64,000 nucleotides of DNA from Polaromonas sp. JS666 (GTDB lineage Bacteria; Pseudomonadota; Gammaproteobacteria; Burkholderiales; Burkholderiaceae_C): assembly GCF_900103405.1 (NCBI RefSeq), contig NZ_FNHX01000003.1:496001-560000 (forward strand), in the 5' to 3' direction. Made by a program: the position numbers and the translations under genes. Below are positions 1 through 10,575 of the stretch, in pieces. Each line of letters begins with the position of its first letter. Positions within the stretch are counted from its first letter, which is position 1. Below the pieces are notes generated by a model, which did not search any database, was not told the DNA's origin, and worked only from the letters and a program-made list of their open reading frames with translations.

Positions 1-1341
1 GCCAACGGCCTCACGGTGATTGTCAAACCCGACCACCGCGCGCCCACGGTGGCCCACATGCTGTGGGTGCGGGTAGGCTCCATGGACGAAGTGGACGGCA
101 CCTCGGGTGTGGCCCATGCGCTGGAGCACATGATGTTCAAGGGCACACCCACGGTGAAGCCCGGCGATTTTTCCAAACGGGTTGCCGCGCTGGGCGGACG
201 CGACAACGCCTTCACCACGCGCGACTACACCGGCTATCACCAGCAGATTCCGGCCGGCAAGCTGGAGGAGGTGATGCGGCTGGAGGCCGACCGCTTTGCC
301 CACATGCAGTGGCCCGACGAGGAATTCAAACGTGAGATCGAGGTGGTCAAGGAGGAGCGCCGCCTGCGCACCGAGGATTCGCCGCGTGCCATGCTCCACG
401 AGCAGGGCACGGCCGTGACCTTCCTGGCCTCGCCTTACCGGCGCTCCGTCGTTGGCTGGATGAGCGACCTGGACGCCATGACGCCGGCCGACGTGCGCGA
501 TTTCTACCGGCGCTGGTATGTGCCGGCCAATGCGGCCGTGGTGGTGGCGGGCGACGTGGAGGTCGCCCAGGTCAGGAAACTGGTTGAGAAATACTACGGC
601 GGCATCTCCGCGCGGCCTGTGCCCGAGCGCAAGCCCCGCACCGAGCCTGAACAGGACGGCCCGCGCCGCCTGGACTACAAGGCCCCGGCCAGCCAGGCTT
701 ACGTGAGCATGTCCTTCAAGGTGCCCAAGCTGGAGCCGGCCGATCTCGCGGACCCGGTCGCCGGCGCACCGGCTTCGCCGACGGCGGCGGGCAGCCGCGA
801 GGCGCTGGCCTTGACCGTCCTGGCCGCGGTGCTCGACGGCTATGGCGGCGCGCGCCTTGAGCGCGCCTTGGGGCAGGGCGACAACCGGCTGTCCGACGGC
901 GCCGGGGCCTCCAACGGCCTGATGGGGCGCGGGCCGCAGCTGTTTGTGCTGGACGGCGTTCCCGCGGACGGCAAGACCACGCAGCAGGTGGCCGAGGCCT
1001 TGCGCCGGGAAGTCGCCCTGGTGGCGCGCGAGGGCGTGAGCGAGGCGGAACTCAAGCGCGTCAAGACCCAATGGGTGGCCGGCGAGATTTACAAGCTCGA
1101 TTCCGTGTTCAGCCAGGCGCGCGAGCTGGGCTCCAACTGGATACAGGGCTTGCCGTTGGACGGTAGCGAACGTGTGATTGCCGGCCTGCGCCGCGTCACG
1201 GCCGCCGAAGTGCAGGCGGTGGCCGCCAAATACTTCAGCGACGACCAGATGACGCTGGTCACCCTGCTGCCGCAGCCCGCGGACCCCAATCGCAAACCCC
1301 GCAAGCCGGCGCTCCCCATTCGCCATGGCGACGGCTCCTGA
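1..1341 (+). CDS. M16 family zinc metallopeptidase, catalytic subunit (5' truncated)
   Basis: The reading frame is open from the first base, so the true start and any signal peptide lie outside the window. The inverted zinc motif HALEH is near residue 39 of the visible part, and a downstream Glu in LEADRF fits the third zinc ligand. The R/Y-rich C-terminal half matches the second M16 domain. The next gene encodes a related protein lacking the zinc motif, the usual arrangement of two-gene (pqqL/YmxG-like) bacterial M16 pairs. In such pairs one subunit supplies the zinc and the other supplies the substrate-binding half. It probably acts in the periplasm, judging by the exported partner. Substrate is unknown. 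Confidence 0.9.
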   Translation, partial: ANGLTVIVKPDHRAPTVAHMLWVRVGSMDEVDGTSGVAHALEHMMFKGTPTVKPGDFSKRVAALGGRDNAFTTRDYTGYHQQIPAGKLEEVMRLEADRFAHMQWPDEEFKREIEVVKEERRLRTEDSPRAMLHEQGTAVTFLASPYRRSVVGWMSDLDAMTPADVRDFYRRWYVPANAAVVVAGDVEVAQVRKLVEKYYGGISARPVPERKPRTEPEQDGPRRLDYKAPASQAYVSMSFKVPKLEPADLADPVAGAPASPTAAGSREALALTVLAAVLDGYGGARLERALGQGDNRLSDGAGASNGLMGRGPQLFVLDGVPADGKTTQQVAEALRREVALVAREGVSEAELKRVKTQWVAGEIYKLDSVFSQARELGSNWIQGLPLDGSERVIAGLRRVTAAEVQAVAAKYFSDDQMTLVTLLPQPADPNRKPRKPALPIRHGDGS

Positions 1342-1361
1342 ACCCGATAACCCGAATCCCC

Positions 1362-2726
1362 ATGACCATCGCCACGACATACAGGGCCAAGCGCCCTCTC
1401 ATCCTCTGGGCTGCCGGCTTTGTTTGCCTGTGCCTGCAGGCAACGGCCGGCGCGGCCATCCCCATCCAGCAATGGACGCAGCCCGGGGGCGCGCAGGTTT
1501 ACCTGGTCGAAAGCCCGGCCATCGCCATGCTCGATGTGCAGGTCGATTTCGACGCCGGCACCCGGCGCGACCCGGCCGCCCAGGCGGGCCTGGCGAGCAT
1601 GACCATGACCATGCTGGACAAAGGCCTGGAAGCCAAAAACGGCGAACCCGCCATGGACGAGAATGCGCTCAGCGAGGCCTGGGCCGACCTGGGCGCGCAG
1701 TTCGGCGTCAGCGCCACGGGTGAGCGCCTGGGTTTTTCGCTGCGCTCGCTGACCGATCCGGAACTGCTCGACAAGGCCGTTGCGCTCGCGGCTCGCCAGA
1801 TCGCCGAGCCGTCCTTTCCCGGCGCCATCTGGCAACGCGAACGCGAGCGCATGGTGGCATCGCTCAAGGAGTCCTACACCCGTCCCGGCAGCATCATTGC
1901 CCGCGCCTATGCGAAGGCGGTGTACGGCACGCATCCCTACGGCTATGAGGTGACCGAAGCGACGCTGGCGCGCATCAGCATCGCCGACATGCGCGCTTTC
2001 TACAGCGCAGGCGTGGTGGCCTGCCGCGCGCGCGTCAGCATGGTGGGCGCGGTGACGCGCGCGCAGGCCGATGCGATCGCGGCGCGCCTGCTGTCGCGCC
2101 TGCCGCAGGTGCCGTGCGCCAGCCTGCCGCCCATGCCGCAGGTGCCCGAGGTGGCGCCGCTGGCCCAGGCCGAGGAAAAACGCATTCCCTTTGATTCAGC
2201 CCAGGCCCACGTGCTGATGGGCCAGCCCGGCTTCAAGCGCGACGACCCCGATTATTTCGCGCTGACCGTCGGAAACTACATCCTGGGCGGCGGTGGTTTT
2301 GTCTCGCGCCTGACGCGGGAAGTGCGTGAAAAGCGGGGGCTGACTTACGGCGTCTACAGCTATTTTTCGCCCGGCCTGCACGCCGGCAGCTTCACCGTGG
2401 GCCTGCAGACGCGGCCCGACCAGGCCGACCAGGCCGTGGCGTTGGTGCGCGAGGTGGTCAAGGACTTTGTCGCCAAAGGCCCCACCGAGGCTGAACTGAA
2501 GGACGCCAAGGACAACCTAGTAGGCGGTTTTGCGCTGCGCATCGACAGCAACCGCAAGCTGCTGGACAACATCGCCAGCATCGCCTGGAACGGCCTGCCG
2601 CTCGATTACCTGGACACCTGGACGCGGCAGGTGGACAAGGTGACGGTGGCCGACATCAAGGCGGCCTTCGCGCGCAAGCTGCAGCCCGAGAAAATGGTGA
2701 CCTTGATTCTGGGCGCCGCGCCATGA
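1362..2726 (+). CDS. M16 family peptidase-like protein, non-catalytic partner
   Basis: 454 aa. The N-terminus has a hydrophobic segment ending near GAAIP, consistent with export. The fold-level pattern is M16 (DAGTRRDP, then GGGGFVSRLTREVREKRGLTYG near residue 310), but the HxxEH zinc motif is absent: the equivalent place reads LASMTMTMLDKG. It should therefore be the partner of the upstream zinc-bearing M16 protein, 20 bases away. The stop codon overlaps the rsmD start (ATGA), suggesting translational coupling. Function beyond being an M16 partner cannot be read from the sequence. Confidence 0.88.
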   Translation: MTIATTYRAKRPLILWAAGFVCLCLQATAGAAIPIQQWTQPGGAQVYLVESPAIAMLDVQVDFDAGTRRDPAAQAGLASMTMTMLDKGLEAKNGEPAMDENALSEAWADLGAQFGVSATGERLGFSLRSLTDPELLDKAVALAARQIAEPSFPGAIWQRERERMVASLKESYTRPGSIIARAYAKAVYGTHPYGYEVTEATLARISIADMRAFYSAGVVACRARVSMVGAVTRAQADAIAARLLSRLPQVPCASLPPMPQVPEVAPLAQAEEKRIPFDSAQAHVLMGQPGFKRDDPDYFALTVGNYILGGGGFVSRLTREVREKRGLTYGVYSYFSPGLHAGSFTVGLQTRPDQADQAVALVREVVKDFVAKGPTEAELKDAKDNLVGGFALRIDSNRKLLDNIASIAWNGLPLDYLDTWTRQVDKVTVADIKAAFARKLQPEKMVTLILGAAP

Positions 2727-3358
2727 AATACACCGCATCCACCCCCGCCAAAACCGCCGGGGCAAAACCCAAGGGCGGCAAGGTGGTGGGCCGCAAGACC
2801 GTGCCCCCCGGCGAAATCCGCATCATCGGCGGGCTCTACAAACGCAGCAAGCTGCCGGTGCCCAGCAAGCCAGGCCTGCGCCCCACGCCCGACCGCGTGC
2901 GCGAAACGTTGTTCAACTGGCTGGGCCAGGACCTGACGGGCTGGCGCTGCATGGACGTGTTCGCCGGTACCGGCGCGCTGGGCTTTGAGGCCGCTTCGCG
3001 TGGCGCGGCCGACGTGCTGCTGTGCGAACAGGACCCGGCCCTGGCGCTGCAGCTCAAGGCGGTGCAGGCCAGGCTCAAGGCCGATATGTGCCGCATCGAA
3101 CGCGGGGACGGGCTGAGCGCCTTGAAGCGCACGGCCCCGGGCAGCCTGCAACTGGTGCTGCTGGATCCGCCCTTTGAATCCACGCTTTTCGAATCCGCGC
3201 TGCAGGCCGCCGCCCGGGCCATAGGCCCGACCGGACTGGTTTACCTGGAGGCGCCCAAAGCCTGGAGCGACGAGGAATTGCTGCCGCTGGGCTTGCGGGT
3301 GCACCGCAGCGGCAAGGCCGGCGCCGTGAATTTTCATTTGCTGGCCGGGGCGGCCTGA
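2723..3358 (+). CDS. rsmD: 16S rRNA (guanine(966)-N(2))-methyltransferase RsmD
   Basis: 211 aa. RsmD methylates G966 of 16S rRNA in the small subunit using S-adenosylmethionine. Visible motifs are RIIGGLYKRSKL at the start of the core domain, the SAM loop DVFAGTGALGFEA near residue 78 and the catalytic DPPF near residue 150. A basic Ala/Lys/Gly-rich leader of about 30 residues precedes the core. The gene overlaps the upstream M16 gene by four bases and is followed by coaD, a common rsmD-coaD pairing. Confidence 0.95.
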   Translation: MKYTASTPAKTAGAKPKGGKVVGRKTVPPGEIRIIGGLYKRSKLPVPSKPGLRPTPDRVRETLFNWLGQDLTGWRCMDVFAGTGALGFEAASRGAADVLLCEQDPALALQLKAVQARLKADMCRIERGDGLSALKRTAPGSLQLVLLDPPFESTLFESALQAAARAIGPTGLVYLEAPKAWSDEELLPLGLRVHRSGKAGAVNFHLLAGAA

Positions 3359-3436
3359 ATCCCGCGGCCTTGCCTGCCTCGTGGTTACAGTGCTACCCAC
3401 ACGGGAGAAAAGGCGGGGGCGGGCATAATTCCCCCT

Positions 3437-4217
<781 letters not shown>

Positions 4218-4237
4218 GTCGATAGGGGCTTGGCCCC

Positions 4238-4861
4238 TCAGTCTTCGGAGGCGGGCTCGACGGGCTTGCGCGGCGGTTTGGGCCGCGGCGGCGTGCTGGT
4301 GTGGATCATCATTGTCGCCTTTTCCATCTCGCCCTTGAGCAGCTCCGGCACGGCCTTGAGGCAGCGCGCGATGCAGTCTTCAATGGCGATGCGGTGTTCG
4401 GCCGAGGGCTTTTTCAGCACCCAGTTGACCACTTCGGCCTTCACGCCCGGGTGGCCCACGCCTATGCGCAGGCGCCAGTAGTCGGGTGTGCCCAGCTGCG
4501 CATGGATGTCGCGCAGGCCGTTGTGGCCGGCGTGGCTGCCGCCGAACTTGAGCTTGACCTGGCCGGGCACGATGTCCATTTCATCGTGGGCCACCAGCAC
4601 TTCTTCGGGCGCGACCTTGAAGAAGCGCGCCAGCGCCGCGACCGACTTGCCCGACACATTCATAAAGGTCAGCGGCTTGAGCAACCAGACGTTCTGGCCG
4701 TTCACCGTGGTGCGGGCGACCTGGCCGTGGTAGCTTTTGTCCAGGCTCAGCGGCGCCTTGAGCTCGCGCGAGAGGGCGTCTATCCACCAGAAGCCGGCGT
4801 TGTGGCGCGTGGCTTCGTATTCAGGGCCAGGGTTGCCCAGGCCAACAAATAATTTGATCAT
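4238..4861 (-). CDS. pth: Peptidyl-tRNA hydrolase
   Basis: 207 aa from the ATG giving [12 protein letters not shown]; the longer frame upstream has no family similarity. Pth cleaves peptidyl-tRNA released from stalled ribosomes. Catalytic and binding residues are visible: N and H in [13 protein letters not shown] in HDEMD and the [13 protein letters not shown] stretch. A Pro/Lys-rich tail (residues about 190-207) is longer than in E. coli. It lies downstream of rplY in the same orientation, a common pair, but a strong terminator separates them. Confidence 0.96.
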   Translation of the reverse strand: MIKLFVGLGNPGPEYEATRHNAGFWWIDALSRELKAPLSLDKSYHGQVARTTVNGQNVWLLKPLTFMNVSGKSVAALARFFKVAPEEVLVAHDEMDIVPGQVKLKFGGSHAGHNGLRDIHAQLGTPDYWRLRIGVGHPGVKAEVVNWVLKKPSAEHRIAIEDCIARCLKAVPELLKGEMEKATMMIHTSTPPRPKPPRKPVEPASED

Positions 4862-4933
4862 GCGGAAATTTCCATCGCCCAATTCTAGGGGGCGAGCCTG
4901 CGGCGCCTTGCCAGGGGAGGGCGGCCAAGAAAA

Positions 4934-4966
4934 ACGGCCCTTGTCCCGCAAGGGAACAAGGGCCGT
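4934..4966 (-). terminator. Rho-independent terminator after rplY
   Basis: An 11-bp perfect stem (4934-4944 with 4956-4966) has a loop that can itself pair. On the minus strand it is followed by TTTTTCTT. It lies just beyond the rplY stop and upstream of pth. Confidence 0.85.
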
Positions 4967-4996
4967 GGGCCTTTTCAGGCCTGCGCGCGAAGTGGA

Positions 4997-5692
4997 TTAC
5001 TTCTTGGCTGCAGGCTTGGCGGCGTCAGCCTTGGCGCCGGCTTTGGCTTCCTTGGCGGCAGCGGCCTTGGCAGCTTTCGGGTCCACCGGTGCGGCGGCGG
5101 CAGCGGCTGCTGCGGCATCGGCCTCGGCTTCTTCGGACACTGCGGACACCGACACCAGAACCGGGTTGTCCTGGCCCTTGGCGACAAACTTCACGCCCTT
5201 TGGCAGCGTGATGTCCTTGATGTGCAGCGACGAGCCCTTTTTCAGGCCGCTCAGGTCGACGGCGATGAATTCGGGGATATCGGCCGGGAAGCAGGAGATG
5301 GTCAGCTCGGTCAGCACGTGGTTGACCAGGCAGCCTTCGGCCTTGACGGCTGGGGACTCTTCTTCACCGCTGTAGTGCACAGGCACCTTGACGGTCATCT
5401 TGGTCTTGGCTTCAACGCGCTGGAAGTCGATGTGCAGGATCTGCTGCTTGTACGGGTGCATTTGCAGGTCGCGCAGCAGAACTTTTTGTTCTTTTCCGCC
5501 CAGTTCCATCTCGAGGATGGAAGCATGGAAGGCTTCTTTCTTGATGGCGTGGAACAAGGCGTTGTGATCGATTTCGATCAGCGTGGGTTCACCAGTGCCA
5601 CCGTAAACAATACCGGGCGTGCGGCCGGTGATGCGGAGACGGCGGCTCGCACCCGTGCCCTGCTTTGCGCGCTCAAAAGCGACGAATTTCAT
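4997..5692 (-). CDS. rplY: 50S ribosomal protein L25/Ctc with C-terminal extension
   Basis: 231 aa. The N-terminal L25 domain binds 5S rRNA ([20 protein letters not shown], then [10 protein letters not shown]). The C-terminal beta domain of the long Ctc/TL5 class follows (about residues 95-185). An Ala/Lys-rich low-complexity tail covers roughly residues 190-231. The ATG at 5692 is chosen because GGAG lies a few bases upstream; an in-frame TTG four codons earlier overlaps that site. It is downstream of prs, a conserved pairing. Confidence 0.95.
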   Translation of the reverse strand: MKFVAFERAKQGTGASRRLRITGRTPGIVYGGTGEPTLIEIDHNALFHAIKKEAFHASILEMELGGKEQKVLLRDLQMHPYKQQILHIDFQRVEAKTKMTVKVPVHYSGEEESPAVKAEGCLVNHVLTELTISCFPADIPEFIAVDLSGLKKGSSLHIKDITLPKGVKFVAKGQDNPVLVSVSAVSEEAEADAAAAAAAAAPVDPKAAKAAAAKEAKAGAKADAAKPAAKK

Positions 5693-5815
5693 AACTGACT
5701 CCAATAAAAGAACGGACCGCGACCAGTCTCGTTCTGGTTTAAGGCAATTGCCTTGAATGGCTGCTTTTGCCCCATGAACATCATGAGGCGAGGGCAGCTA
5801 CTTTTTTGTTTCAGA

Positions 5816-6790
5816 TCAGAACAGGTTGTCCTGGTCCGAAAACAAACTCATGACAGACTCTCCCTTGGCGATGCGCTGTATGGTTTCAGCGATCAGCGGC
5901 GCCACGGAAAGCTGGCGAATCTTTGTGCAACCAACGGCATTTGGGCTCAGCGGAATGGTGTTGGTGATCACCACTTCATCGAGCGCGTCGCCCTTGGCGA
6001 TGCGGTCTATGGCCGGGCCCGAAAAAATCGGGTGCGTGCAATAGGCGTAAACCTTCTTGGCGCCGCGCTCCTTGAGCACCTCAGCCGCCTTGACCAGCGT
6101 GCCGGCCGTGTCGATCATGTCGTCCATGATCACGCAGTTGCGGCCTTCGATGTCGCCGATCACGTGCATCACTTCCGACACGTTCGCCTTGGGGCGGCGT
6201 TTGTCGATGATGGCCATGTCGCAGCCCAGCTGCTTGGCCAGCGCCCGGGCGCGCACCACGCCGCCCACGTCGGGCGAAACGACCATCAGGTCGGCGTAAT
6301 TTTTCTGCCGCAAATCACCCAGCAGCACCGGCGACGCATAAATGTTGTCGACCGGAATGTCGAAAAAGCCCTGTATCTGGTCGGCATGCAGGTCCATCGT
6401 CAGGACACGCGACACGCCCACGGCCTGAAGCATGTTGGCCACAACTTTGGCCGTGATGGGCACACGCGCCGAACGCGGGCGGCGGTCCTGCCGCGCGTAG
6501 CCGAAATACGGGATTACCGCGGCGATGCGCTCGGCCGAAGCCCGTTTCAGCGCGTCGACCATGATCAGCAATTCCATCAGGTTGTCGTTGGTCGGCGCGC
6601 AGGTCGACTGCACCACGAACACATCGCGAGCCCGCACGTTCTGCTGGATCTCGACGGTGACTTCACCATCCGAAAAACGTCCCACGTGGGCCGCGCCCAG
6701 CGAAATACCCAGGTTCTGGGCAATCTCGGAGGCCATGCTCGGATTGGCATTGCCGGTAAAAACCATGAAATCGGGGTGGTGCGTTTGCAT
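5816..6790 (-). CDS. prs: Ribose-phosphate pyrophosphokinase
   Basis: 324 aa. Prs makes PRPP from ribose 5-phosphate and ATP for nucleotide, His and Trp synthesis. Motifs: FTGNANP at the N-terminus, RQDRR in the flexible ATP loop, [18 protein letters not shown] and the PRPP loop [13 protein letters not shown] near residue 215. A second in-frame ATG eight codons later gives the more usual length of about 316, so the start may be at 6766. The region downstream toward rplY contains only weak hairpin potential. Confidence 0.96.
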   Translation of the reverse strand: MQTHHPDFMVFTGNANPSMASEIAQNLGISLGAAHVGRFSDGEVTVEIQQNVRARDVFVVQSTCAPTNDNLMELLIMVDALKRASAERIAAVIPYFGYARQDRRPRSARVPITAKVVANMLQAVGVSRVLTMDLHADQIQGFFDIPVDNIYASPVLLGDLRQKNYADLMVVSPDVGGVVRARALAKQLGCDMAIIDKRRPKANVSEVMHVIGDIEGRNCVIMDDMIDTAGTLVKAAEVLKERGAKKVYAYCTHPIFSGPAIDRIAKGDALDEVVITNTIPLSPNAVGCTKIRQLSVAPLIAETIQRIAKGESVMSLFSDQDNLF

Positions 6791-6913
6791 GTGGGGCCCA
6801 GCTGCTACAAGGACTTGAACGTGGCTGAAATTTCTGATCGAAGCAAAATACGCACGGGGGCAACACGTTGCAAGGGGGCTTGGCAGTGAGCGCCGCTTGC
6901 CTGGCGTGTTTCC

Positions 6914-6953
6914 AAAAACACACAGACCCGCCGATACACATCATGCGGGTCTG
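6914..6953 (-). terminator. Terminator after tRNA-Gln
   Basis: A perfect 9-bp stem (CAGACCCGC at 6923-6931 with GCGGGTCTG at 6945-6953) is followed on the minus strand by TGTGTTTTT. It lies between tRNA-Gln and prs, so prs must have its own promoter in 6791-6913 or depend on readthrough. Confidence 0.7.
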
Positions 6954-7021
6954 TCAGGAGTCATGCGGGCCCGCTCCGGGCGGGTCCGCAACACCGGGGC
7001 TGTGGCCCACAGTCTTAAATT

Positions 7022-7098
7022 TGGCAGGGGTGGAAGGATTCGAACCTGCGAATGCCGGAATCAAAATCCGGTGCCTTAACCAGCTTGGCGACACCCCT
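7022..7098 (-). tRNA. tRNA-Gln (TTG)
   Basis: 77 nt including encoded CCA. The acceptor stem AGGGGTG/CACCCCT pairs fully. The D arm contains GCCAAGCTGGTTAAGGC, the anticodon loop is ATTTTGA with TTG, and the T arm contains GGTTCGAATCC. It lies between ispE and prs on the same strand, as in many betaproteobacteria. Confidence 0.97.
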
Positions 7099-7183
7099 AC
7101 ACAGGACAGTTGTTGTTGCCAACAACAGACCTATAACTTATTCATTTATGGTCGCTTGGAAACACATTTCGAGAGCGGTTATT

Positions 7184-8092
7184 TTACCAACCGGCCAGGG
7201 GATGCGCTTCCAAATTACCGCATTTGCGGACTTTCCAGCCCTCGGGCAATCCTGAGGTATCCGGCAAATCTGCTTCGTGCGGCAGTTGCGCAAATACAGC
7301 ACTTCCGGAGCCGGTCATGCGCCCTTGAAGATGTCTGCGTTTGAGCCAATCGAGCGATTGGCCTATCTGCGGGCACATCTCCTGCGCTACCGGCTGCAAG
7401 TCGTTGCGGCCGAATCCGAAATCAAAGGATTTCGACTGGCCTTCAGCATTTGCAGCAAAGCCTTGGATTGTAGCAGTTTCTGTGTCGCGTTTGAGCCCCG
7501 GGGCGCTGAAAATACCTTGGGTGGGCAACCCGGCGGCCGGTTTGAGCACCAGAAAATGGGCTGGCGGCAGGGCCAGCGCGGTGATTTTTTCGCCTATGCC
7601 CTCCACCCAGGCATGGCCGCCCGAGAGGAAAAACGGCACGTCGGCGCCCAGCGACAGGGCCAGGGCCTGCAGTTTCTGGGGCGGCAGGCGCACGCCCCAC
7701 AGCCGCTGCAGCGCCAGCAGGCAGCTGGCGGCGTCCGAGGAACCGCCGCCCATGCCGGCTTGGGAGGGAATCCGCTTTTGCAGGCCGATGTGCACGCCCA
7801 GCGAGCTGCCGCAGGCGGCTTGCAGCGCCCTGGCGGCGCGCACCGCCAGGTCCTCCGCGGGCAGGGCCTCTGCCGCCTGGCCGTCGGTTTCCAGGTCTTC
7901 GCGGCTGATCCGGCCGTCGGTGCGCAGTTCAAAGTGCAGGGTGTCGCACCAGTCGATCAGCATGAAAACGGACTGCAGCAGATGGTAGCTGTCGGGCCTG
8001 CGGCCGGTGATGTGCAAAAAAAGGTTGAGCTTGGCGGGCGCCGGCACGTCATAGAGGGCCTTGAGCGGGGGCATGGAAGCGCTTGAAGTCAT
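7184..8092 (-). CDS. ispE: 4-diphosphocytidyl-2-C-methyl-D-erythritol kinase
   Basis: 302 aa. IspE phosphorylates CDP-methylerythritol with ATP in the non-mevalonate isoprenoid pathway. The GHMP-kinase signatures are visible: PAPAKLNLFLHITGRRPDSYH at the N-terminus and the Gly/Ser-rich ATP loop SQAGMGGGSSDAA near residue 110. The order lolB-ispE-tRNA-Gln-prs on one strand is the classical betaproteobacterial arrangement. The C-terminus contains GSGSAVFA, the third GHMP motif. Confidence 0.95.
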   Translation of the reverse strand: MTSSASMPPLKALYDVPAPAKLNLFLHITGRRPDSYHLLQSVFMLIDWCDTLHFELRTDGRISREDLETDGQAAEALPAEDLAVRAARALQAACGSSLGVHIGLQKRIPSQAGMGGGSSDAASCLLALQRLWGVRLPPQKLQALALSLGADVPFFLSGGHAWVEGIGEKITALALPPAHFLVLKPAAGLPTQGIFSAPGLKRDTETATIQGFAANAEGQSKSFDFGFGRNDLQPVAQEMCPQIGQSLDWLKRRHLQGRMTGSGSAVFAQLPHEADLPDTSGLPEGWKVRKCGNLEAHPLAGW

Positions 8093-8125
8093 AAAAACAC
8101 GAAAGCCGGTGCAAGGGCGCGGCGG

Positions 8126-8647
8126 CTACTGGTCGAGCACCACACGCAGGTCGGCCTGCGGCGCCGGCTGGGACCTTTTGGCTGAAATGCGGCCGTCCTG
8201 GTAACGCGAGAGGTCGGCCGACCAGCCGCTGGCGGCGGCATTGTCACCCCGCAGCCAGGCAAACAGCGCGCCCAGCGGCACGGCCGCGCCCGTGGCCTGG
8301 GCCATCAGCTCGTCAACGGAGGCAAAACGCTGGACCTTGCCATTGCCCGAATCCAGCAGCGCTTCGCCGGGCGCCCAGCGCAGCACGCCCAGCACATTGC
8401 CCAGCGGGCTGGTCAGCGAAAGCTCACCGCGTTCGGGCCCGCCCCTGAGTTCGAAACTGGCCGAGAAAGACTGAACAGGCTCGCTTTGCACCTGCAGGCT
8501 GATGCGGCCGGTCCAGAATTCATTCTTGAGCCCGTCCTGGGCCGTGGCCCGGGGCATTTGCGCGCAGCCGGCCAAAACAAGTGCCGTCAAAAAGCCCGCA
8601 AAAACAAGAACCAGCCGGGCCAGGCGCGTAGGGAGGGTGAGCGGCAA
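8126..8647 (-). CDS. lolB: Outer membrane lipoprotein insertion factor LolB
   Basis: 173 aa. LolB accepts lipoproteins from LolA and inserts them in the inner leaflet of the outer membrane. It is itself a lipoprotein: the N-terminus is basic and hydrophobic and ends in the lipobox LVLAGC near residue 27. The remainder shows the LolB pattern (WTGRISLQV, FSASFELRGG, GELSLTSPLGN). Its position directly before ispE supports the call, since overall LolB conservation is low. Confidence 0.9.
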   Translation of the reverse strand: MPLTLPTRLARLVLVFAGFLTALVLAGCAQMPRATAQDGLKNEFWTGRISLQVQSEPVQSFSASFELRGGPERGELSLTSPLGNVLGVLRWAPGEALLDSGNGKVQRFASVDELMAQATGAAVPLGALFAWLRGDNAAASGWSADLSRYQDGRISAKRSQPAPQADLRVVLDQ

Positions 8648-8662
8648 GGTCGGTGTTCCGGA

Positions 8663-10444
8663 TTACAGCTTCACGCGCAGGCGCTTGAGCGTCTCGAGCA
8701 GTGTTTCGTTCTCGGGGTTGAGGAGCCGGCCTTCCTTCCAGATGGCGATGGCGCGGTCGCGCTGGCCCATGGCCCACAGCACTTCGCCGAAATGCGCCGC
8801 GATCTCGGCGTCGGGTTTGGCCTTGTAGGCCGCTTCGAAGATTTTCACGGCCTCGGCGTTGTTGCCCATGCGAAATTCCACCCAGCCCAGGCTGTCGCCG
8901 ATGAACGGGTCGGAGGGAGCGAATTCCAGGGCCTTGCGGATCAATTCGCGCGCCTCGGGCAAGCGCACGCTGCGATCGGCGAGGGAGTAGCCCAGGGCGT
9001 TGTAGGCGTGGTGGTAGTCCGGCTTGAGCTGGATGACCTTGCGCAGCAGGCTTTCCATTTCGTCGAGCTTGCCCAGTTTTTCGGCCATCATGGCCTGGTC
9101 GTAGAGTAGCTCGGTTTCGTCCGGCGTCTTGGCCAGGGCCTGCGCCAGCACCTCATGGGCCAACTGGTACTGCTTGAATTCACGCAGCAGGGACACTTCG
9201 GCATTGAGCTTGACCCTGGCCTCGGCCGCATTGCGCTCGGGCAGCTTGCGGATCAGCTGGCGGCCCTCATCGAGCTTGCCCTGGCTGGCCAGGATGGACG
9301 CGCGCCGGGTCTGCGCCAGCGCCAGGTCGGAGGGGTTGTCGATCTTGGCGAGCCAGTTTTCCGCCGCAGCGTAATCCTTGCGTTTTTCCGCCAGTTGCGA
9401 GAGCGACAAATAAGCCTGGGCCAGACCGCGGTTGCGTTCACCCTCGGACGCCTGCTGCTGCGCCAGGCCGACATAGCGCTCCAGCGAGCTTTGCGCCTGC
9501 GCCAGCTGGTTGTCCTGCAGTTGCAGGGAACCGAGCACCAGCCAGCCTTCGGGCATGTCGGGTTTGTCGCGCGTCACGATTTGCAACTGGGCGGAGGCCT
9601 CGGCATAACGCTGGGCGTCCAGCAGGGCCCGGGCATAACCCATCCTGATTTCAGGCAGGGCCTTGGGATTGCCTTCGAAGTAGCCGCGCACCACGCCTTC
9701 GGCTTCGGGCATTTTGGGGTCCATCAACTCGAGCGCGACCAGGGCCGGGCCCTCGGCACGCGGCGCGGCGGCCTGGCCGCGCCTGGCGGCCGCCAGTGCC
9801 CCGTTGGTGTCGCCGGCGGCCAGGCGCATGCGGCCTACCGCCGTCCAGGCGGCGCCGGCGGTGGCGGGCGCGCCCAGGTAGTCGGCCAGCGCTTCTTCCA
9901 CCACGGTGCTGGCCAGCTTTTTGTCCGCCACGCGGGCATATATGCGTGGCACCGCGCTCAGGACGGCGGGCCGTTCCACGTCAGGGGCCAGCTTGATTTC
10001 GGTTTGCAGCGGTTCCGCCGTGTCGGCGATCCGGTTGAGTGCCACCAGGATCTGCAGCACGTAGCGGTTGGCCTCGCGCGAGGTTGGCTGGTCCTGCTTC
10101 CAGGCGCGGGCCGATTGCAGGGCCGCGTCGCCCGAGCGCGACTGCAGGGCGATGTCGGTGGCGCGCTGGTAAAGCTGTGCATCGCCGGTTTTTCGGGCAG
10201 CGTCCAGCATGAGGGCGAAGCCCGCGGCGGGCTCGCCGTCCTGCAGGGTCATCTCGCCGACCAGCAACTGATAGAACAGCGCGCTGTCCAGAAGGGAGGA
10301 CGGCGCGGCCTCCTGCACCGCCTTGGCTTCGCCCAGCGTGGCGGGGGCCGCGGACACGGGCTCTTCGGTCTGCGCCAGCGCCAGGGGGACGGCAAACCAC
10401 AGGCCGCTGAGGGCAAGGCCGGCAAGGCCAGTTTTTTTCTTCAT
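8663..10444 (-). CDS. Exported tetratricopeptide repeat protein
   Basis: 593 aa with a signal peptide (MKKKTGLAGLALSG... ending near ALAQ). The rest is almost entirely helical TPR-like repeats. The clearest are near the C-terminus (YDQAMMAEKLGKLDEMESLL, HHAYNALGYSLADR, PFIGDSLGWVEFRMGNNAEAVKIFE). Such proteins occur next to lolB in betaproteobacteria and are thought to be periplasmic or outer-membrane scaffolds. The gap to lolB is 15 bases, so an operon with lolB and ispE is likely. The specific role is unknown. Confidence 0.88.
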   Translation of the reverse strand: MKKKTGLAGLALSGLWFAVPLALAQTEEPVSAAPATLGEAKAVQEAAPSSLLDSALFYQLLVGEMTLQDGEPAAGFALMLDAARKTGDAQLYQRATDIALQSRSGDAALQSARAWKQDQPTSREANRYVLQILVALNRIADTAEPLQTEIKLAPDVERPAVLSAVPRIYARVADKKLASTVVEEALADYLGAPATAGAAWTAVGRMRLAAGDTNGALAAARRGQAAAPRAEGPALVALELMDPKMPEAEGVVRGYFEGNPKALPEIRMGYARALLDAQRYAEASAQLQIVTRDKPDMPEGWLVLGSLQLQDNQLAQAQSSLERYVGLAQQQASEGERNRGLAQAYLSLSQLAEKRKDYAAAENWLAKIDNPSDLALAQTRRASILASQGKLDEGRQLIRKLPERNAAEARVKLNAEVSLLREFKQYQLAHEVLAQALAKTPDETELLYDQAMMAEKLGKLDEMESLLRKVIQLKPDYHHAYNALGYSLADRSVRLPEARELIRKALEFAPSDPFIGDSLGWVEFRMGNNAEAVKIFEAAYKAKPDAEIAAHFGEVLWAMGQRDRAIAIWKEGRLLNPENETLLETLKRLRVKL

Positions 10445-10575
10445 CGAACCATGATAATTGATGCTCCCTGGCCGCGCTCCCGCTTTACCCGGCCGTCATG
10501 AAAGCTTTTGTGCCGGCCCCGCGCTGCTTTCAATTACCTTGCGCCCGCGGACCGGCGCCCCCAGCCGCAAAACCT

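Noticed and set aside
3424..3429. CATAAT as a -10 element for coaD
   Set aside because: It lies only seven bases before the ATG, which would give an almost leaderless mRNA, and no -35 element is visible.
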